Below the pieces are notes generated by a model. That model worked only from the letters and a program-made list of their open reading frames with translations. It ran no database searches and was not told the origin of the DNA. A DNA stretch of 64,000 nt, taken from Wenjunlia tyrosinilytica. Lineage in GTDB: Bacteria; Actinomycetota; Actinomycetes; Streptomycetales; Streptomycetaceae. The position numbers were made by a program, and so were the translations under genes. Every line of letters starts with the position of its first letter. Within the stretch, counting starts at the first letter, position 1. The stretch covers positions 166,088-230,087 of the forward strand of contig NZ_BMMS01000013.1 in the NCBI RefSeq assembly GCF_014646055.1, read 5' to 3'. Below, in pieces: positions 18,695-28,427 of the stretch.

Positions 18695-19123
18695 GTGACC
18701 TACAAGTACTTCGGCGCGCCCGACGGCGCCGCTGCCGCCCGCGTCCCGACGTCGTACAGCCGCGAGGAGCTGGGCGGGGACGAACTGGGCAACGGCCTGT
18801 TCACGAAGGTGAAGCCGGAGACCATGGCGGCGATGGTGCTCACGGGTATCGAAGGCATACCCCTGGCCAAGGTCCCGCCGCTGGAGCTGATCGTCCTCCA
18901 CCCCGACTACGCGGTGGTCAAGCTCCCGGTGAACGTCGTCGAGCCGCTGCGCAAGGCCGATGAGGAGGCCCTGGGCGCCGCGGCCTTCATCTGGTCCACG
19001 GTGCCCGACCGGCGCGGCCCGAGGGATGCCTTCGTGATCTACAAGATGCTCCACGAGTGGCAGGACTTCGCCCACCGCCTCGACGAGGCGGGGCACCAGC
19101 TCTACTGCCTGGTCTGGCCCTGA
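18695..19123 (+). CDS. Conserved Streptomyces hypothetical protein
   Basis: 142 aa from the GTG at 18695 ([20 protein letters not shown]). No transmembrane segment or signal peptide. It is rich in conserved blocks ([58 protein letters not shown]) and ends in CLVWP. I do not recognise a family of known function. An in-frame GTG at 18689 is an alternative start. It stands alone between hemL (divergent) and the SDR. Confidence 0.7.
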   Translation: MTYKYFGAPDGAAAARVPTSYSREELGGDELGNGLFTKVKPETMAAMVLTGIEGIPLAKVPPLELIVLHPDYAVVKLPVNVVEPLRKADEEALGAAAFIWSTVPDRRGPRDAFVIYKMLHEWQDFAHRLDEAGHQLYCLVWP

Positions 19124-19248
19124 CCGGCAACCGAGGTGTGACGTCTGTCACATCGTCGGATGCCGGTGGGGCTCACCGGGGCCCGGTCGGAGGGCCGTTG
19201 CGGCCGGGAGCCGGCCGGAACATTCCACGGAAGGTACGCAAACAGGCC

Positions 19249-20001
19249 ATGGAACGCACCGCAGTTGTCACCGGCGCCAGCAGCGGGATCGGCGCCGCCA
19301 CCGCGCGCCGCCTCGCCGAGGCCGGGTACCGCGTCGTGCTGACCGCCCGGCGCGAGGACCGGCTCAAGGCCATGACCGCCGAACTCACCGGGGAGGGCCA
19401 CGACGCCGCGGCGCGGTTGCTCGACGTCACCGACCGCGCCGCCGTGGACGCGTTCGCCGCCTCCCTGGAGCGCTGCGACGTGCTGGTCAACAACGCGGGC
19501 GGTGCCATCGGCGCGGAGCCGGTGGCCTCCTCCGACCCCGCCGACTGGCGGACGATGTACGAGGTCAACGTCCTGGGAACCCTGCACATGACGCAGGCCC
19601 TGCTGCCGAAGCTCATCGAGAGCGGCGACGGGACCGTCGTCGTCCTCTCCTCCACCGCCGCGTTCACCGCCTATGAGGGCGGGGGCGGTTATGTCGCGGC
19701 CAAGAGCGGTGCCCACGCGCTCGCCGGGACCCTGCGGCTGGAACTGTGCGGGGAACCGGTGCGCGTGATCGAGATCGCGCCGGGAATGGTGCGGACCGAC
19801 GAGTTCGCGGTGAACCGCTTCCGCGGCGACGAGGCCAAGGCCGCCGCCGTCTACCAGGGCGTCGACCAGCCCCTGCTCGCCGAGGACGTGGCCGACACGG
19901 TGGTCTGGGCGGTCACCCGGCCCTCCCATGTCAATGTGGACCTGCTCGTCGTACGCCCCCGCGCCCAGGCCGCGCAGCACAAGGTGCACCGCCGGGGTTG
20001 A
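19249..20001 (+). CDS. Short-chain dehydrogenase/reductase
   Basis: 250 aa. Cofactor-binding [19 protein letters not shown] at the N terminus, VLVNNAGGAIG, and the catalytic VVLSSTAAFTAYEGGGGYVAAKSG (Ser and YxxxK) make a complete classical SDR of the YdfG/serine-3-dehydrogenase type. The Arg in LTARREDRLK suggests NADP(H) preference. The substrate is unknown. The end (NVDLLVVRPRAQAAQHKVHR) matches YdfG-like enzymes. Confidence 0.88.
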   Translation: MERTAVVTGASSGIGAATARRLAEAGYRVVLTARREDRLKAMTAELTGEGHDAAARLLDVTDRAAVDAFAASLERCDVLVNNAGGAIGAEPVASSDPADWRTMYEVNVLGTLHMTQALLPKLIESGDGTVVVLSSTAAFTAYEGGGGYVAAKSGAHALAGTLRLELCGEPVRVIEIAPGMVRTDEFAVNRFRGDEAKAAAVYQGVDQPLLAEDVADTVVWAVTRPSHVNVDLLVVRPRAQAAQHKVHRRG

Positions 20002-20078
20002 GCTGTTTCGCCCTCCACTGCCGGGGCACTCGCGAGGAGATCCGGAATCCCCAGCAGTACGAGAGGACGGTGGGAACC

Positions 20079-20624
20079 GTGAGGGTTGCCTTCCTCGTGG
20101 CACCCGAGGGCATCGAGCAGGTCGAGCTGACCGACCCGTGGCAGGCCGTGCTGGAGGCCGGGGGCACTCCCCGGCTGGTGTCCACCAAGCACGGGCACGC
20201 GCAGGCGTTCAATCACCTCGACAGGGCGGACACCTTCAAGATCGACGAGACCGTCGACGAGACGAGCGCGGACGACTTCGACGCTCTGTTGCTCCCCGGC
20301 GGCGTCGCGAACCCCGACTTCCTGCGGATGCGGGACAACGCCGTGGCGTTCGTCAGGGGTTTCTTCGACGCCGGGAAGCCGGTCGCGGCGATCTGCCACG
20401 CCCCGTGGACGCTGATCGAGGCCGAAGTGGTGCGCGGACGCACGGTGACCTCGTGGCCGAGCCTGAAGACCGATCTGCGCAACGCGGGGGCCGAGTGGGT
20501 GGACGAGAAGGTCCAGGTCTGCCACTCGGGGCCGAACGTCCTGGTCACCAGCCGCAAGCCGGCCGATCTGAAGTTCTTCGACGAAGCCGCCGTCACCGAG
20601 TTCGAGAAGGCGGTCAAGGGCTAG
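20079..20624 (+). CDS. DJ-1/PfpI family protein
   Basis: 181 aa, GTG start at 20079 (GAGAGGA upstream; another GTG lies at 20070). The nucleophile elbow is VAAICHAPWTLIEAEVV with the reactive Cys, preceded by the conserved Glu region LLLPGGVANPDFLR. It has the layout of PfpI/YhbO glutamine-amidotransferase-like proteins, often annotated as general-stress protein 18 or deglycase. It lies 78 bp after the SDR; a two-gene operon is possible. Confidence 0.88.
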   Translation: MRVAFLVAPEGIEQVELTDPWQAVLEAGGTPRLVSTKHGHAQAFNHLDRADTFKIDETVDETSADDFDALLLPGGVANPDFLRMRDNAVAFVRGFFDAGKPVAAICHAPWTLIEAEVVRGRTVTSWPSLKTDLRNAGAEWVDEKVQVCHSGPNVLVTSRKPADLKFFDEAAVTEFEKAVKG

Positions 20625-20706
20625 CGCACAGCAGGTCAGCCCCTTCGGGGGCCTGAGTGAGAGGGGCCGGTAAAGGGGCCGAATCGGGCCATGCGAAACT
20701 TTTCAC

Positions 20707-21324
20707 ATGAGTCTGACCCGCGCTCCGCGCCGCCCCCTCCGGCGCACCGCGGCACTCGCCGGTGCCGCGGTGCTCGCTTCGTTCGCGCTCGCCGCGTGCA
20801 GCTCCGGACAGAACGCGGGGGGCCCGAGCGACGGGCAGGGGTTCGTCGGCGGCAAGAAGGACGCCCGGATCAACCAGTACCCGGCCAAGGACCGCAAGAG
20901 CGCCCCGGACATCACGGGCAAGTCCCTCGACGGAAAGCCGATCAAGCTCTCCGACTACAGGGGCGAGATCCTCGTCCTCAATGTGTGGGGCTCGTGGTGC
21001 AGCCCGTGCCGGGCCGAGGCCAAGTACCTTCGGGACGTGGCTGGGCAGACGCAGGACAAGGGTGTGCGGTTCCTCGGGGTCAACGTCCGTGACCCCGACC
21101 CGGCCAACGCCCGCGCGTTCGAGCGCAACCACCGGATGCCGTACCCGAGCATCTACGACCCCAGCAGCCGCCAGCTGGTGAGGTTCGGCTCCGCCGTACC
21201 CGTCACCATCCCCACGACGCTGGTGATCGACCGCGACGGGAAGATCGCCGCCCGCGCGATCATGCCGGTCAGTGACGAGAACCTGCACACCATGATCGAC
21301 CCGCTCGTCGCGGAGAAGCGGTGA
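20707..21324 (+). CDS. resA: Thiol-disulfide oxidoreductase ResA/TlpA (lipoprotein)
   Basis: 205 aa. The signal peptide ends in lipobox ALAAC (Cys31), so the protein is anchored outside the membrane. The thioredoxin-like domain begins near residue 60 (APDITGKSLDGKPIKLSDYR) with the active site WGSWCSPCRAEAK; the cis-Pro region is VTIPTTLVIDRDG. It should reduce the apocytochrome c haem-binding cysteines. First gene of a four-gene System II (Ccs/Res) cytochrome c maturation operon. Confidence 0.92.
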   Translation: MSLTRAPRRPLRRTAALAGAAVLASFALAACSSGQNAGGPSDGQGFVGGKKDARINQYPAKDRKSAPDITGKSLDGKPIKLSDYRGEILVLNVWGSWCSPCRAEAKYLRDVAGQTQDKGVRFLGVNVRDPDPANARAFERNHRMPYPSIYDPSSRQLVRFGSAVPVTIPTTLVIDRDGKIAARAIMPVSDENLHTMIDPLVAEKR

Positions 21325-21334
21325 CGGGGGCACC

Positions 21335-22078
21335 GTGAACGAGACCGTCTACAGCGGTGCGCTCCTGCTCGCCGTTCCCGTGGCCCTGCTCGGTGGTCTG
21401 GTCTCCTTCTTCTCGCCGTGCGTGCTGCCGCTGGTGCCCGGCTACCTCTCCTATGTGACCGGCGTCTCGGGCACCGATCTGGCACAGGCCAGGCGCGGCC
21501 GCATGGTGGTGGGCGCGTCGCTGTTCGTGCTCGGCTTCTCCGCCGTGTTCGTCTCCGGTGGGGCGCTATTCGGCGGCTTCGGCACCCTGCTCCAGGAGCA
21601 CCGGGAGACGATCACCAGGGCCCTGGGGGGCCTGACCATCGTGCTCGGTCTGTCCTTCATGGGCGTCGTCCCCGGACTGGGCTTCATGCAGCGGGAGATG
21701 CGCCTGCACAAGCGGCCCGCGGTGGGGCTGGCCGGGGCACCGATGCTGGGGGTGCTGTTCGGACTGGGCTGGACTCCGTGCCTGGGCCCGACCCTGTCCG
21801 CCGTCAACACCCTCGCCTACAACGAGGCGAGCGCGGCCCGGGGCGCCTTCCTCACGGCGGTCTACTGCGCCGGGCTGGGCCTGCCGTTCATCGTCGTCGC
21901 GGTCGCCTTCCGGCGTACCCTCGGCGCGTTCGCCTTCGTCAAGAGGCACTACGCCTGGGTCATGCGGATCGGCGGTGGCATGCTGGTCGCGGTCGGCGTC
22001 CTCCTCGTGACCGGGGCGTGGGACAGGATCATCGTCGAGATGCAGGTGTGGTCGGCCGACTTCACCGTGGGGATCTGA
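21335..22078 (+). CDS. ccdA: Cytochrome c biogenesis protein CcdA (DsbD transmembrane family)
   Basis: 247 aa, GTG start 10 bp after resA. Six membrane segments are visible. The redox cysteines are in the membrane motifs LVSFFSPCVLPLVPGYLSY and GLGWTPCLGPTLSAV. It carries electrons from cytosolic thioredoxin across the membrane to ResA. The next gene starts 4 bp after its stop. Confidence 0.94.
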   Translation: MNETVYSGALLLAVPVALLGGLVSFFSPCVLPLVPGYLSYVTGVSGTDLAQARRGRMVVGASLFVLGFSAVFVSGGALFGGFGTLLQEHRETITRALGGLTIVLGLSFMGVVPGLGFMQREMRLHKRPAVGLAGAPMLGVLFGLGWTPCLGPTLSAVNTLAYNEASAARGAFLTAVYCAGLGLPFIVVAVAFRRTLGAFAFVKRHYAWVMRIGGGMLVAVGVLLVTGAWDRIIVEMQVWSADFTVGI

Positions 22079-22081
22079 GGA

Positions 22082-23797
22082 ATGGCCGAGAACACCGACA
22101 CCGTCCGGGGCCGCGACACCGCCGAGGACCGCGACACCGCCGAGGACCGCGAGTTCGACGACGCCTCCCGGCTGAGCAGCGCACCCGAGGAGGAGGCCGC
22201 CGAGCCGGCCGCCGGTGAGCCCGTCGGCATAGGTGTGCTCGGCTGGCTGCGATGGATCTGGCGGCAGCTGACCTCGATGCGGGTCGCCCTGATCCTGCTG
22301 TTCATGCTCTCCATCGCCGCGATCCCGGGCTCCCTGGTGCCGCAGGAGAGCGGCGAGTCCGCGCTGAAGGTCGACGACTTCAAGGCGCGCCACGAGACGC
22401 TGACCCCGATCTACGAGAAGATCGGGATGTTCCACGTCTACAGCTCGCCGTGGTTCTCCGCGATCTACATTCTGCTGTTCGTCTCGCTGGCGGGCTGCAT
22501 CCTGCCGCGCAGTTGGCAGTTCGTGGGGGTCCTGCGCTCCAAGCCCCCGGCCGCCCCGCGCAACCTCACCAGACTGCCCGTCTACACCACCTGGAGGACC
22601 GGCGCCGACCAGGAAGCCGTGCTCGCCGCGGCAGAGCGCGTCCTCAAGCGCCGCCGCTTCCGCGCGCACACCGCGCACGGCGCGGTCTCCTCGGAGAAGG
22701 GGTATCTGCGGGAGGCGGGCAACCTCCTCTTCCACATCTCGCTCTTCGGCCTGCTCATCGCGGTGGCCATCGGGCATCTGTGGAACGCTTCCGGAACGAA
22801 GATCGTCGTCGAGGGGGAGGGCTTCTCCAACATCCTCACCGACTACGACGACTTCAGCTCCGGCCCCTTCTTCAACGACGACAAGCTCAAGGGCTTCGGT
22901 TTCACCCTGGACAGCTTCGACGCCGCGTACGCGCGCTCGGGCAGCCAGCGCGGCACCGCGCGCAAGTTCCAGGCCAACGTGACCTACTGGGACGGCTCCG
23001 AGGGCGCGGACCGCAAGGGCACGATCAAGGTCAACGAGCCGCTGGAGATCGGCGGCTCGAAGGTCTACCTGACCGCCCACGGCTACGCCCCCGAGATCAC
23101 CGTCCGCGACGGCCGCGGCGATGTGGCCTTCCGCGGCGCGGTCCCGTGCCTGCCGCAGGACGCCAACGCCACGTCCCAGTGCGTCTTCAAGGTCCCGGAC
23201 TACCGGACCAAGGACAACGGACGGGAGCAACTGGGCTTCCAGGGCTTCTTCGCCCCCACCTTCGGCGGCGCCACCCCGAAGGGCATGGTCTCGCAGTTCC
23301 CGGCGCTGGACTTCCCCGCGCTCCTGCTGACCGCCTACCACGGCGACCTGGGTGTGGACGCGGGCACACCGCAGAACGTGTACCGGCTGGAGACCACCCA
23401 CCTCAAGCAGTTCAAGGACGCCAAGGGCGACCCGTTCCGCAAGGCGCTTCGGCCCGGGGAGAAGTTCTCCCTGCCGAACGGGGCGGGCACCTTCGAGTTC
23501 CGGGGCGTGCGCGAGTTCGCCAACTTCCAGGTCTCCGAGCAGCCGGGCAACGGGCTGGCGCTCGGCAGCGCGGTCCTGGCGATCGCGGGCCTGGCCGCGT
23601 CGCTGTTCATCCAGCGCCGCAGGGTCTGGGTGCGGGCGGCCGAGGACGAGGACGGCACAACGGTGGTGGAGATGGCCGGGCTCGGCCGCAGCGAGTCGGC
23701 GCGCATCGCGGACGAACTCGCCGACATCGCCGCCGACGTTCAGGCCGGGGCACCGGCCGCCGAGGACCGCCAGACCCGAGAGTCCGAAGAGGAGTGA
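22082..23797 (+). CDS. resB: Cytochrome c biogenesis protein ResB (Ccs1)
   Basis: 571 aa. The acidic cytoplasmic N terminus (about residues 1-45) contains an imperfect duplication (RGRDTAEDRDTAEDREF). The membrane segments are near 65-85 (RVALILLFMLSIAAIPGSLV), 125-145, 215-235 and, after a large extracytoplasmic domain, 495-515. Ccs1/ResB pairs with CcsA/CcsB to form the System II haem-handling synthase. Confidence 0.93.
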   Translation: MAENTDTVRGRDTAEDRDTAEDREFDDASRLSSAPEEEAAEPAAGEPVGIGVLGWLRWIWRQLTSMRVALILLFMLSIAAIPGSLVPQESGESALKVDDFKARHETLTPIYEKIGMFHVYSSPWFSAIYILLFVSLAGCILPRSWQFVGVLRSKPPAAPRNLTRLPVYTTWRTGADQEAVLAAAERVLKRRRFRAHTAHGAVSSEKGYLREAGNLLFHISLFGLLIAVAIGHLWNASGTKIVVEGEGFSNILTDYDDFSSGPFFNDDKLKGFGFTLDSFDAAYARSGSQRGTARKFQANVTYWDGSEGADRKGTIKVNEPLEIGGSKVYLTAHGYAPEITVRDGRGDVAFRGAVPCLPQDANATSQCVFKVPDYRTKDNGREQLGFQGFFAPTFGGATPKGMVSQFPALDFPALLLTAYHGDLGVDAGTPQNVYRLETTHLKQFKDAKGDPFRKALRPGEKFSLPNGAGTFEFRGVREFANFQVSEQPGNGLALGSAVLAIAGLAASLFIQRRRVWVRAAEDEDGTTVVEMAGLGRSESARIADELADIAADVQAGAPAAEDRQTRESEEE

Positions 23798-23799
23798 GC

Positions 23800-24882
23800 G
23801 TGTTCATCGCTGCCGAGGCCAACGAGAACCTGGCCCATATCAGCAACGTCCTGATGTACTCGGCGATGGCCGTGTACACGCTGTCCTTCCTGGCGCACTG
23901 CGCCGAGTGGGTGTTCGGCGGCCGCAGCCGGATCGCCGTGCAGTCCGCGGCGATCGCCGCCCGGCGGGAGGAGCCGGCCGGGGAACGGGCCGTCACCGTG
24001 CAGGTGCGCCGGAGCGGCGCGGGGACGGCCACCCTCTCCCGCCCCAAGGTCGTCACCAAGCAGCCGGACCGTCCCTGCGAGGACGGTCCCGGCGCGGCCG
24101 GTGAGGACGAGCAGGCCGACCTGCTCGGCCGGATGGCCGTCTCGCTCATGGTGCTGGGTTTCCTGCTGCACTTCGGCTCGGTGCTGTGCCGGGGCATCTC
24201 GGTGCAGCGTCCGCCGTGGGGCAACATGTACGAGTTCTCCACGACGTTCGCCCTGGTGGCCGTCGGCACGTACCTGGTCCTGCTGGCGTCGAAGCTGCGG
24301 GTGCGCTGGCTCGGCCTGCCCGTGGTCACCGCGGTCCTGCTGGACCTGGGCATCGCGATCACCAAGCTGTACACGGAGTCGGACCAACTCGTCCCGGCGC
24401 TGCACTCGTACTGGCTGTGGATCCACGTCACCACGGCGATCCTGTCCGGAGCCGCCCTGTACCTGGGCGCGGTGACCGCGGTGCTCTACCTGTTCAAGGA
24501 CGGCTACGAGACCCGGATCGCGCAGGGCGAGCCGGGCGGCAGGCTGACGACCGTGTGGCGGCGGCTGCCCGCGGCGGCGTCCCTGGACAAGTTCTCCTAC
24601 CGGATCAACGCGATCATCTTCCCGCTCTACACCTTCGCGATCATCGCGGGCGCGATCTGGGCCGAGGGCGCCTGGGGCCGCTACTGGGGCTGGGACCCCA
24701 AGGAGACCTGGTCGTTCATCACCTGGGTGGGCTACGCCGCGTACCTCCACGCGCGTGCCACGGCCGGGTGGAAGGGCCGCAAGGCGGCTTACCTCGCGCT
24801 GATCGCCTTCGCGTGCTTCCTGTTCAACTACTACGGGGTGAACCTGTTCATCACCGGCAAGCACTCCTACGCGGGAGTCTGA
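23800..24882 (+). CDS. ccsB: Cytochrome c biogenesis protein CcsB/ResC (CcsA family)
   Basis: 360 aa from the GTG at 23800, which AGGAG precedes by 5 nt; the in-frame GTG at 23794 overlaps the resB stop and would add two residues. Multi-pass membrane protein with the haem-handling WWD signature GRYWGWDPKETWSFITW and flanking His residues (LHSYWLWIHV, GKHSYAGV). A charged cytoplasmic loop (residues about 45-105) separates the first helix from the core, as usual in actinobacteria. Last gene of the res/ccs operon. Confidence 0.92.
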   Translation: MFIAAEANENLAHISNVLMYSAMAVYTLSFLAHCAEWVFGGRSRIAVQSAAIAARREEPAGERAVTVQVRRSGAGTATLSRPKVVTKQPDRPCEDGPGAAGEDEQADLLGRMAVSLMVLGFLLHFGSVLCRGISVQRPPWGNMYEFSTTFALVAVGTYLVLLASKLRVRWLGLPVVTAVLLDLGIAITKLYTESDQLVPALHSYWLWIHVTTAILSGAALYLGAVTAVLYLFKDGYETRIAQGEPGGRLTTVWRRLPAAASLDKFSYRINAIIFPLYTFAIIAGAIWAEGAWGRYWGWDPKETWSFITWVGYAAYLHARATAGWKGRKAAYLALIAFACFLFNYYGVNLFITGKHSYAGV

Positions 24883-24964
24883 GCCGGCCTGCGGGCAGGC
24901 CGCTTGAGCAAGCCGGGTGTTCGAGGACGCGGGTGCCACGGCCCGCGTCCGGGACAGGACCCGT

Positions 24965-25270
24965 TCAGTCGCGCTTGCCGTCCTCGTCGTCCCCGCGCTG
25001 CTCGAGCGACTTGAGGAACTCGGGGTTGTCGTCGGGGGCGACGAAGCGCGGGCCCGCCGTGGCCGGCCGAGTGCCGCCCCAGCCGCCCGCGGTCCGGGCG
25101 CGTCCGGTGATCAGCCAGGCGACCGGGCCGACGATCGTGAACAGCAGGATGATCAGCACCCAGGCCACCTTGGGCAGGTGACGGACCTTGTCCTCCTCGG
25201 TGTTGAGGCAGTCGATGAAGGCATAGATCGTCAGCCCCAGTACCAGCAGGATCGGCAGAAGCCTGGTCAT
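24965..25270 (-). CDS. PLDc_N domain membrane protein
   Basis: 101 aa from the ATG at 25270; an upstream in-frame start at 25333 is possible. Two hydrophobic helices (LLPILLVLGLTIYAFIDCL and VAWVLIILLFTIVGPVAWLI) form the phospholipase-D-nuclease N-terminal (PLDc_N) module without any catalytic domain. The soluble C terminus is acidic and ends in DDEDGKRD. Such proteins are common in streptomycetes; function unknown. It is convergent with ccsB. Confidence 0.8.
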   Translation of the reverse strand: MTRLLPILLVLGLTIYAFIDCLNTEEDKVRHLPKVAWVLIILLFTIVGPVAWLITGRARTAGGWGGTRPATAGPRFVAPDDNPEFLKSLEQRGDDEDGKRD

Positions 25271-25381
25271 CGGCGGCGGGCTCTCCCTCGACGCGGTCTC
25301 GGGCCCGACCGTCCCGGCGGACGCGGCGATCAAGGGCCCTGCTTACAGGGCCAGGGTAGTGGGTGGCGGATACTGGCACGT

Positions 25382-26836
25382 ATGGCTTACGACGATCTTC
25401 GCGGGTTCCTGCGGGCGCTGGAGAAGGATGGCGACCTCAAGCGCGTCAAGGTACAGGTCGATCCCCACCTGGAGGTGGGAGAGATCGTCGACCGGGTGAA
25501 CAAGGCCGGGGGGCCCGCCCTGCTCTTCGAGGACGTCAAGGGCTCGGACCTCCCGCTGGCGATGAATGTCTTCGGCACCGACCGGCGCCTCCTCAAGGCC
25601 CTGGGCCTGACCGGCTACTCGGACATCAGCGACAAGATCGCGGGTCTGCTCAAGCCGGAGCTGCCGCACGGCTTCACCGGGATGCGCGAGGCGTTCGGCA
25701 AACTCGCGGGCATGGCGCACGTTCCGCCGAGGAAGGTCAAGGACGCGCCGGTCCAGGAGGTCGTCCTGACCGGGGACCAGGTGGACCTCGAGCGGCTTCC
25801 CGCCCTGTTCACCTGGCCGGAGGACGGCGGCTCCTTCTTCAACCTGGGGCTGACGCACACCAAGGACCCCGAGACGGGCGTGCGCAACCTCGGCCTGTAC
25901 CGGCTCCAGCGCCACGACTCGCGCACCATCGGTATGCACTGGCAGATCCACAAGGACTCGCGCAACCACTACCAGGTGGCCGCGCGGCGCGGTGAGAGGC
26001 TGCCGGTCGCCATTGCCTTCGGCTGCCCGCCCGCCGTGACCTACGCCTCCACCGCCCCGCTGCCCGGTGACATCGACGAGTACCTGTTCGCCGGGTTCGT
26101 CCAGGGCAAGCGGGTGGAGATGGTCGACTGCAAGACCGTCCCGCTCCAGGTGCCCGCCCACGCCGAGGTGGTGCTGGAGGGCCGGCTCGAGCCCGGGGAG
26201 ATGCTGCCCGAGGGCCCGTTCGGCGACCACACCGGCTTCTACACCCCCCAGGAGCCGTTCCCCGCGCTGCGGATCGACTGCGTGACGATGCGGCGCAGGC
26301 CGCTGCTCCAGTCGATCGTGGTCGGCCGCCCGCCGACGGAGGACGGCCCGCTGGGCAAGGCGACCGAGCGGTTCTTCCTGCCGCTGCTGAAGATCATCGT
26401 TCCGGACATCGTGGACTACGACCTGCCGGAGGCGGGCGGCTTCCACAACTGCGCCATCGTCTCGATCGACAAGAAGTACCCCAAGCACGCGCAGAAGGTC
26501 ATGCACGCCATCTGGGGCGCGCACATGATGTCGCTGACCAAGCTGATCGTGGTCGTCGACTCCGACTGCGACGTGCACGACTACCACGAGGTCGCCTGGC
26601 GGGCGTTCGGCAACGTCGACTACAGCCGCGACCTGGTGGTCGCCGAGGGGCCCGTCGACCACCTCGACCATGCCTCCTACCAGCAGTTCTGGGGCGGCAA
26701 GGCCGGGATCGACGCGACGAGGAAGCTGCCCGAGGAGGGCTACACCCGAGACGGCGGATGGCCGGAGATGGTCGCCTCCGACCCGGAGACGGCCGACAAG
26801 GTGTCGCGCCGCTGGAAGGAGTACGGGCTCGCATGA
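25382..26836 (+). CDS. UbiD-family menaquinone biosynthesis decarboxylase
   Basis: 484 aa, ATG at 25382. UbiD-like prenylated-FMN decarboxylase: GMHWQIHKDSRNHYQVA, the PEGPFGDHTGFYTPQE active-site loop with the acidic residue, and the C-terminal WRAFGNVDYSRDLV are characteristic. It has the sequence type found beside mqnP in futalosine-pathway streptomycetes, where it decarboxylates the prenylated naphthoate intermediate. It is translationally coupled (ATGA) to mqnP, with its ubiX partner 0.8 kb downstream. Confidence 0.9.
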   Translation: MAYDDLRGFLRALEKDGDLKRVKVQVDPHLEVGEIVDRVNKAGGPALLFEDVKGSDLPLAMNVFGTDRRLLKALGLTGYSDISDKIAGLLKPELPHGFTGMREAFGKLAGMAHVPPRKVKDAPVQEVVLTGDQVDLERLPALFTWPEDGGSFFNLGLTHTKDPETGVRNLGLYRLQRHDSRTIGMHWQIHKDSRNHYQVAARRGERLPVAIAFGCPPAVTYASTAPLPGDIDEYLFAGFVQGKRVEMVDCKTVPLQVPAHAEVVLEGRLEPGEMLPEGPFGDHTGFYTPQEPFPALRIDCVTMRRRPLLQSIVVGRPPTEDGPLGKATERFFLPLLKIIVPDIVDYDLPEAGGFHNCAIVSIDKKYPKHAQKVMHAIWGAHMMSLTKLIVVVDSDCDVHDYHEVAWRAFGNVDYSRDLVVAEGPVDHLDHASYQQFWGGKAGIDATRKLPEEGYTRDGGWPEMVASDPETADKVSRRWKEYGLA

Positions 26837-27753
26837 CCGCTGGTTCGGCAACGCCCGATGTCTTCGGAACGGATCCCAAGTCGGGGCGGATCAAGGCGTT
26901 CCTCCGGGTGGTGATGATCGAGCACTCGGTCTTCGCCCTGCCCTTCGCCTACATCGCCTCGCTGACGGCGATGCACCTGGACAACGGCTCCGTGCACTGG
27001 TGGGAACTTGTGCTGGTGACCCTCGCCATGGTGGGGCTGCGGACGTTCGCCATGGCCGCGAACCGCATCATCGACCGGGAGATCGACGCCAGGAACCCGC
27101 GCACGGCCACCCGTGAACTGGTCACGGGGGCGCTGTCGGTGCGCAGCGCCTGGGCGGGCGCCCTGGTGGCGGTGGTGGTCTTCCTCTGCGCCGCCGCCGC
27201 GCTCAACCCGCTCTGCCTGGCGCTGGCGCCGCTGGCCGTGATCCCGATGGTGGTCTATCCGTACGGCAAGCGGTTCACCACCTATCCGCACGCCATCCTG
27301 GGACTGGCCCAGGCGATGGGACCGATCGGCGCGTGGATCGCGGTGACCGGCAGCTGGTCCTGGGACGCCGTGCTGCTGGGCCTGGCGGTCGGCATCTGGA
27401 TCGGCGGCTTCGACCTGATCTTCGCCTGCCAGGACGTGGCGGCGGACCGGGCGCACGGCGTGCGCAGTGTGCCCGCGCGGTTCGGTGTCGCCGCCGCGCT
27501 CTACGGGGCCCGGGTCTGCCATGTGATCACGCTCGGGCTGTTCGTGTGGTTCGGGCTCGGCAGCGGCGCCGGAGTGTGGTGGTGGATGGGCCTGGTGATC
27601 GTGGCGAGCGCGTTCGTCTACGAGCACTCGCTCGTCAAGCCGCGTGACCTCTCCCGTCTCAACCGGGCGTTCTTCACGGTCAACGGGGCCATCGGGATAG
27701 CGCTGTTCGTCTTCGCCCTCACCGACCTCGTCACCCGCGGGCTGCACGGCTAG
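26833..27753 (+). CDS. mqnP: Menaquinone polyprenyltransferase MqnP (UbiA family)
   Basis: 306 aa. Integral membrane prenyltransferase with both Asp-rich motifs, ANRIIDREIDARNPRT and ACQDVAADRAHGVRSVP, and eight or so membrane helices. In the futalosine pathway, MqnP attaches the polyprenyl tail to 1,4-dihydroxy-6-naphthoate. The ATG overlaps the stop of the UbiD-like decarboxylase. Confidence 0.9.
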   Translation: MTAGSATPDVFGTDPKSGRIKAFLRVVMIEHSVFALPFAYIASLTAMHLDNGSVHWWELVLVTLAMVGLRTFAMAANRIIDREIDARNPRTATRELVTGALSVRSAWAGALVAVVVFLCAAAALNPLCLALAPLAVIPMVVYPYGKRFTTYPHAILGLAQAMGPIGAWIAVTGSWSWDAVLLGLAVGIWIGGFDLIFACQDVAADRAHGVRSVPARFGVAAALYGARVCHVITLGLFVWFGLGSGAGVWWWMGLVIVASAFVYEHSLVKPRDLSRLNRAFFTVNGAIGIALFVFALTDLVTRGLHG

Positions 27754-27806
27754 CGGGCCCCTGACCCTGGCGCGCAGCGGCGGTCATCGGGGCGGCGCAG
27801 GGGCGC

Positions 27807-28427
27807 TCACGTCGTCCGGCGGAAGAGGAAGGGCGCGGCCAGGCCGCCGACGAGGCCGAAGAGGTGGCCCTGCCAGGAGACCCCGTTGCCGCTGGGCAGC
27901 ACACCCCACAGGATCGACCAGTACAGCCCGGCCACGCCCAGGCCCACGGCTATGTCGAGCGGTTTGCGGTCGACGAAGCCGCGCGTGACCAGATAGCCGA
28001 ACAGGCCGAATATCAGCCCGCTGGCGCCCGCGGTGTTGGTGTGGGACGGGGCGACCAGCCACACCCCCATCCCGCTCACCACGATGATCGTCGTGGCCAC
28101 GCCGAAGAACCGGCCCAGGCCGCCGCGTGCCGCCGCGAGGAAGCCGAGCACGAACAGCGGCAGGGTGTTGGCCGCCAGATGGCCGTACCCGAAGTGGATG
28201 AACGCCGACGGGATCACATCCCTGAGCTCACCGGGGTGGCGGGGGACGACGCCGTAGGTGTCCAGCGCGTGGCCGCCGGCCGTGTCCACCGCCTCCAGAA
28301 GCCACAGCAGCCCCACCCAGGCGGCCATCACCAGCGCGGCCGCGCGCGCGTCCGCCAGGGCGCCGCGGCGCCCGGTCCTTGGTCCGGCGGGCGGCACCGG
28401 GCGGTCGAAGAGAGGGTCGTGGGCCAC
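27807..28427 (-). CDS. Rhomboid-family intramembrane serine protease
   Basis: 206 aa, GTG start. Six predicted membrane segments. The catalytic Ser is in NTAGASGLIFGLFGY (GxSG) and the catalytic His in SWQGHLFGLVGG. A preceding HFGYGHLAANTLPLFVLG segment matches the rhomboid H...N oxyanion region. The substrate is unknown. It lies convergent with mqnP, inside the menaquinone block. Confidence 0.9.
   Translation of the reverse strand: MAHDPLFDRPVPPAGPRTGRRGALADARAAALVMAAWVGLLWLLEAVDTAGGHALDTYGVVPRHPGELRDVIPSAFIHFGYGHLAANTLPLFVLGFLAAARGGLGRFFGVATTIIVVSGMGVWLVAPSHTNTAGASGLIFGLFGYLVTRGFVDRKPLDIAVGLGVAGLYWSILWGVLPSGNGVSWQGHLFGLVGGLAAPFLFRRTT

Noticed and set aside
22252..23799. Long frame continuous with ccsB starting inside resB
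   Set aside because: The first 514 codons are an out-of-frame shadow of resB; the CcsA-family protein begins at 23794/23800.
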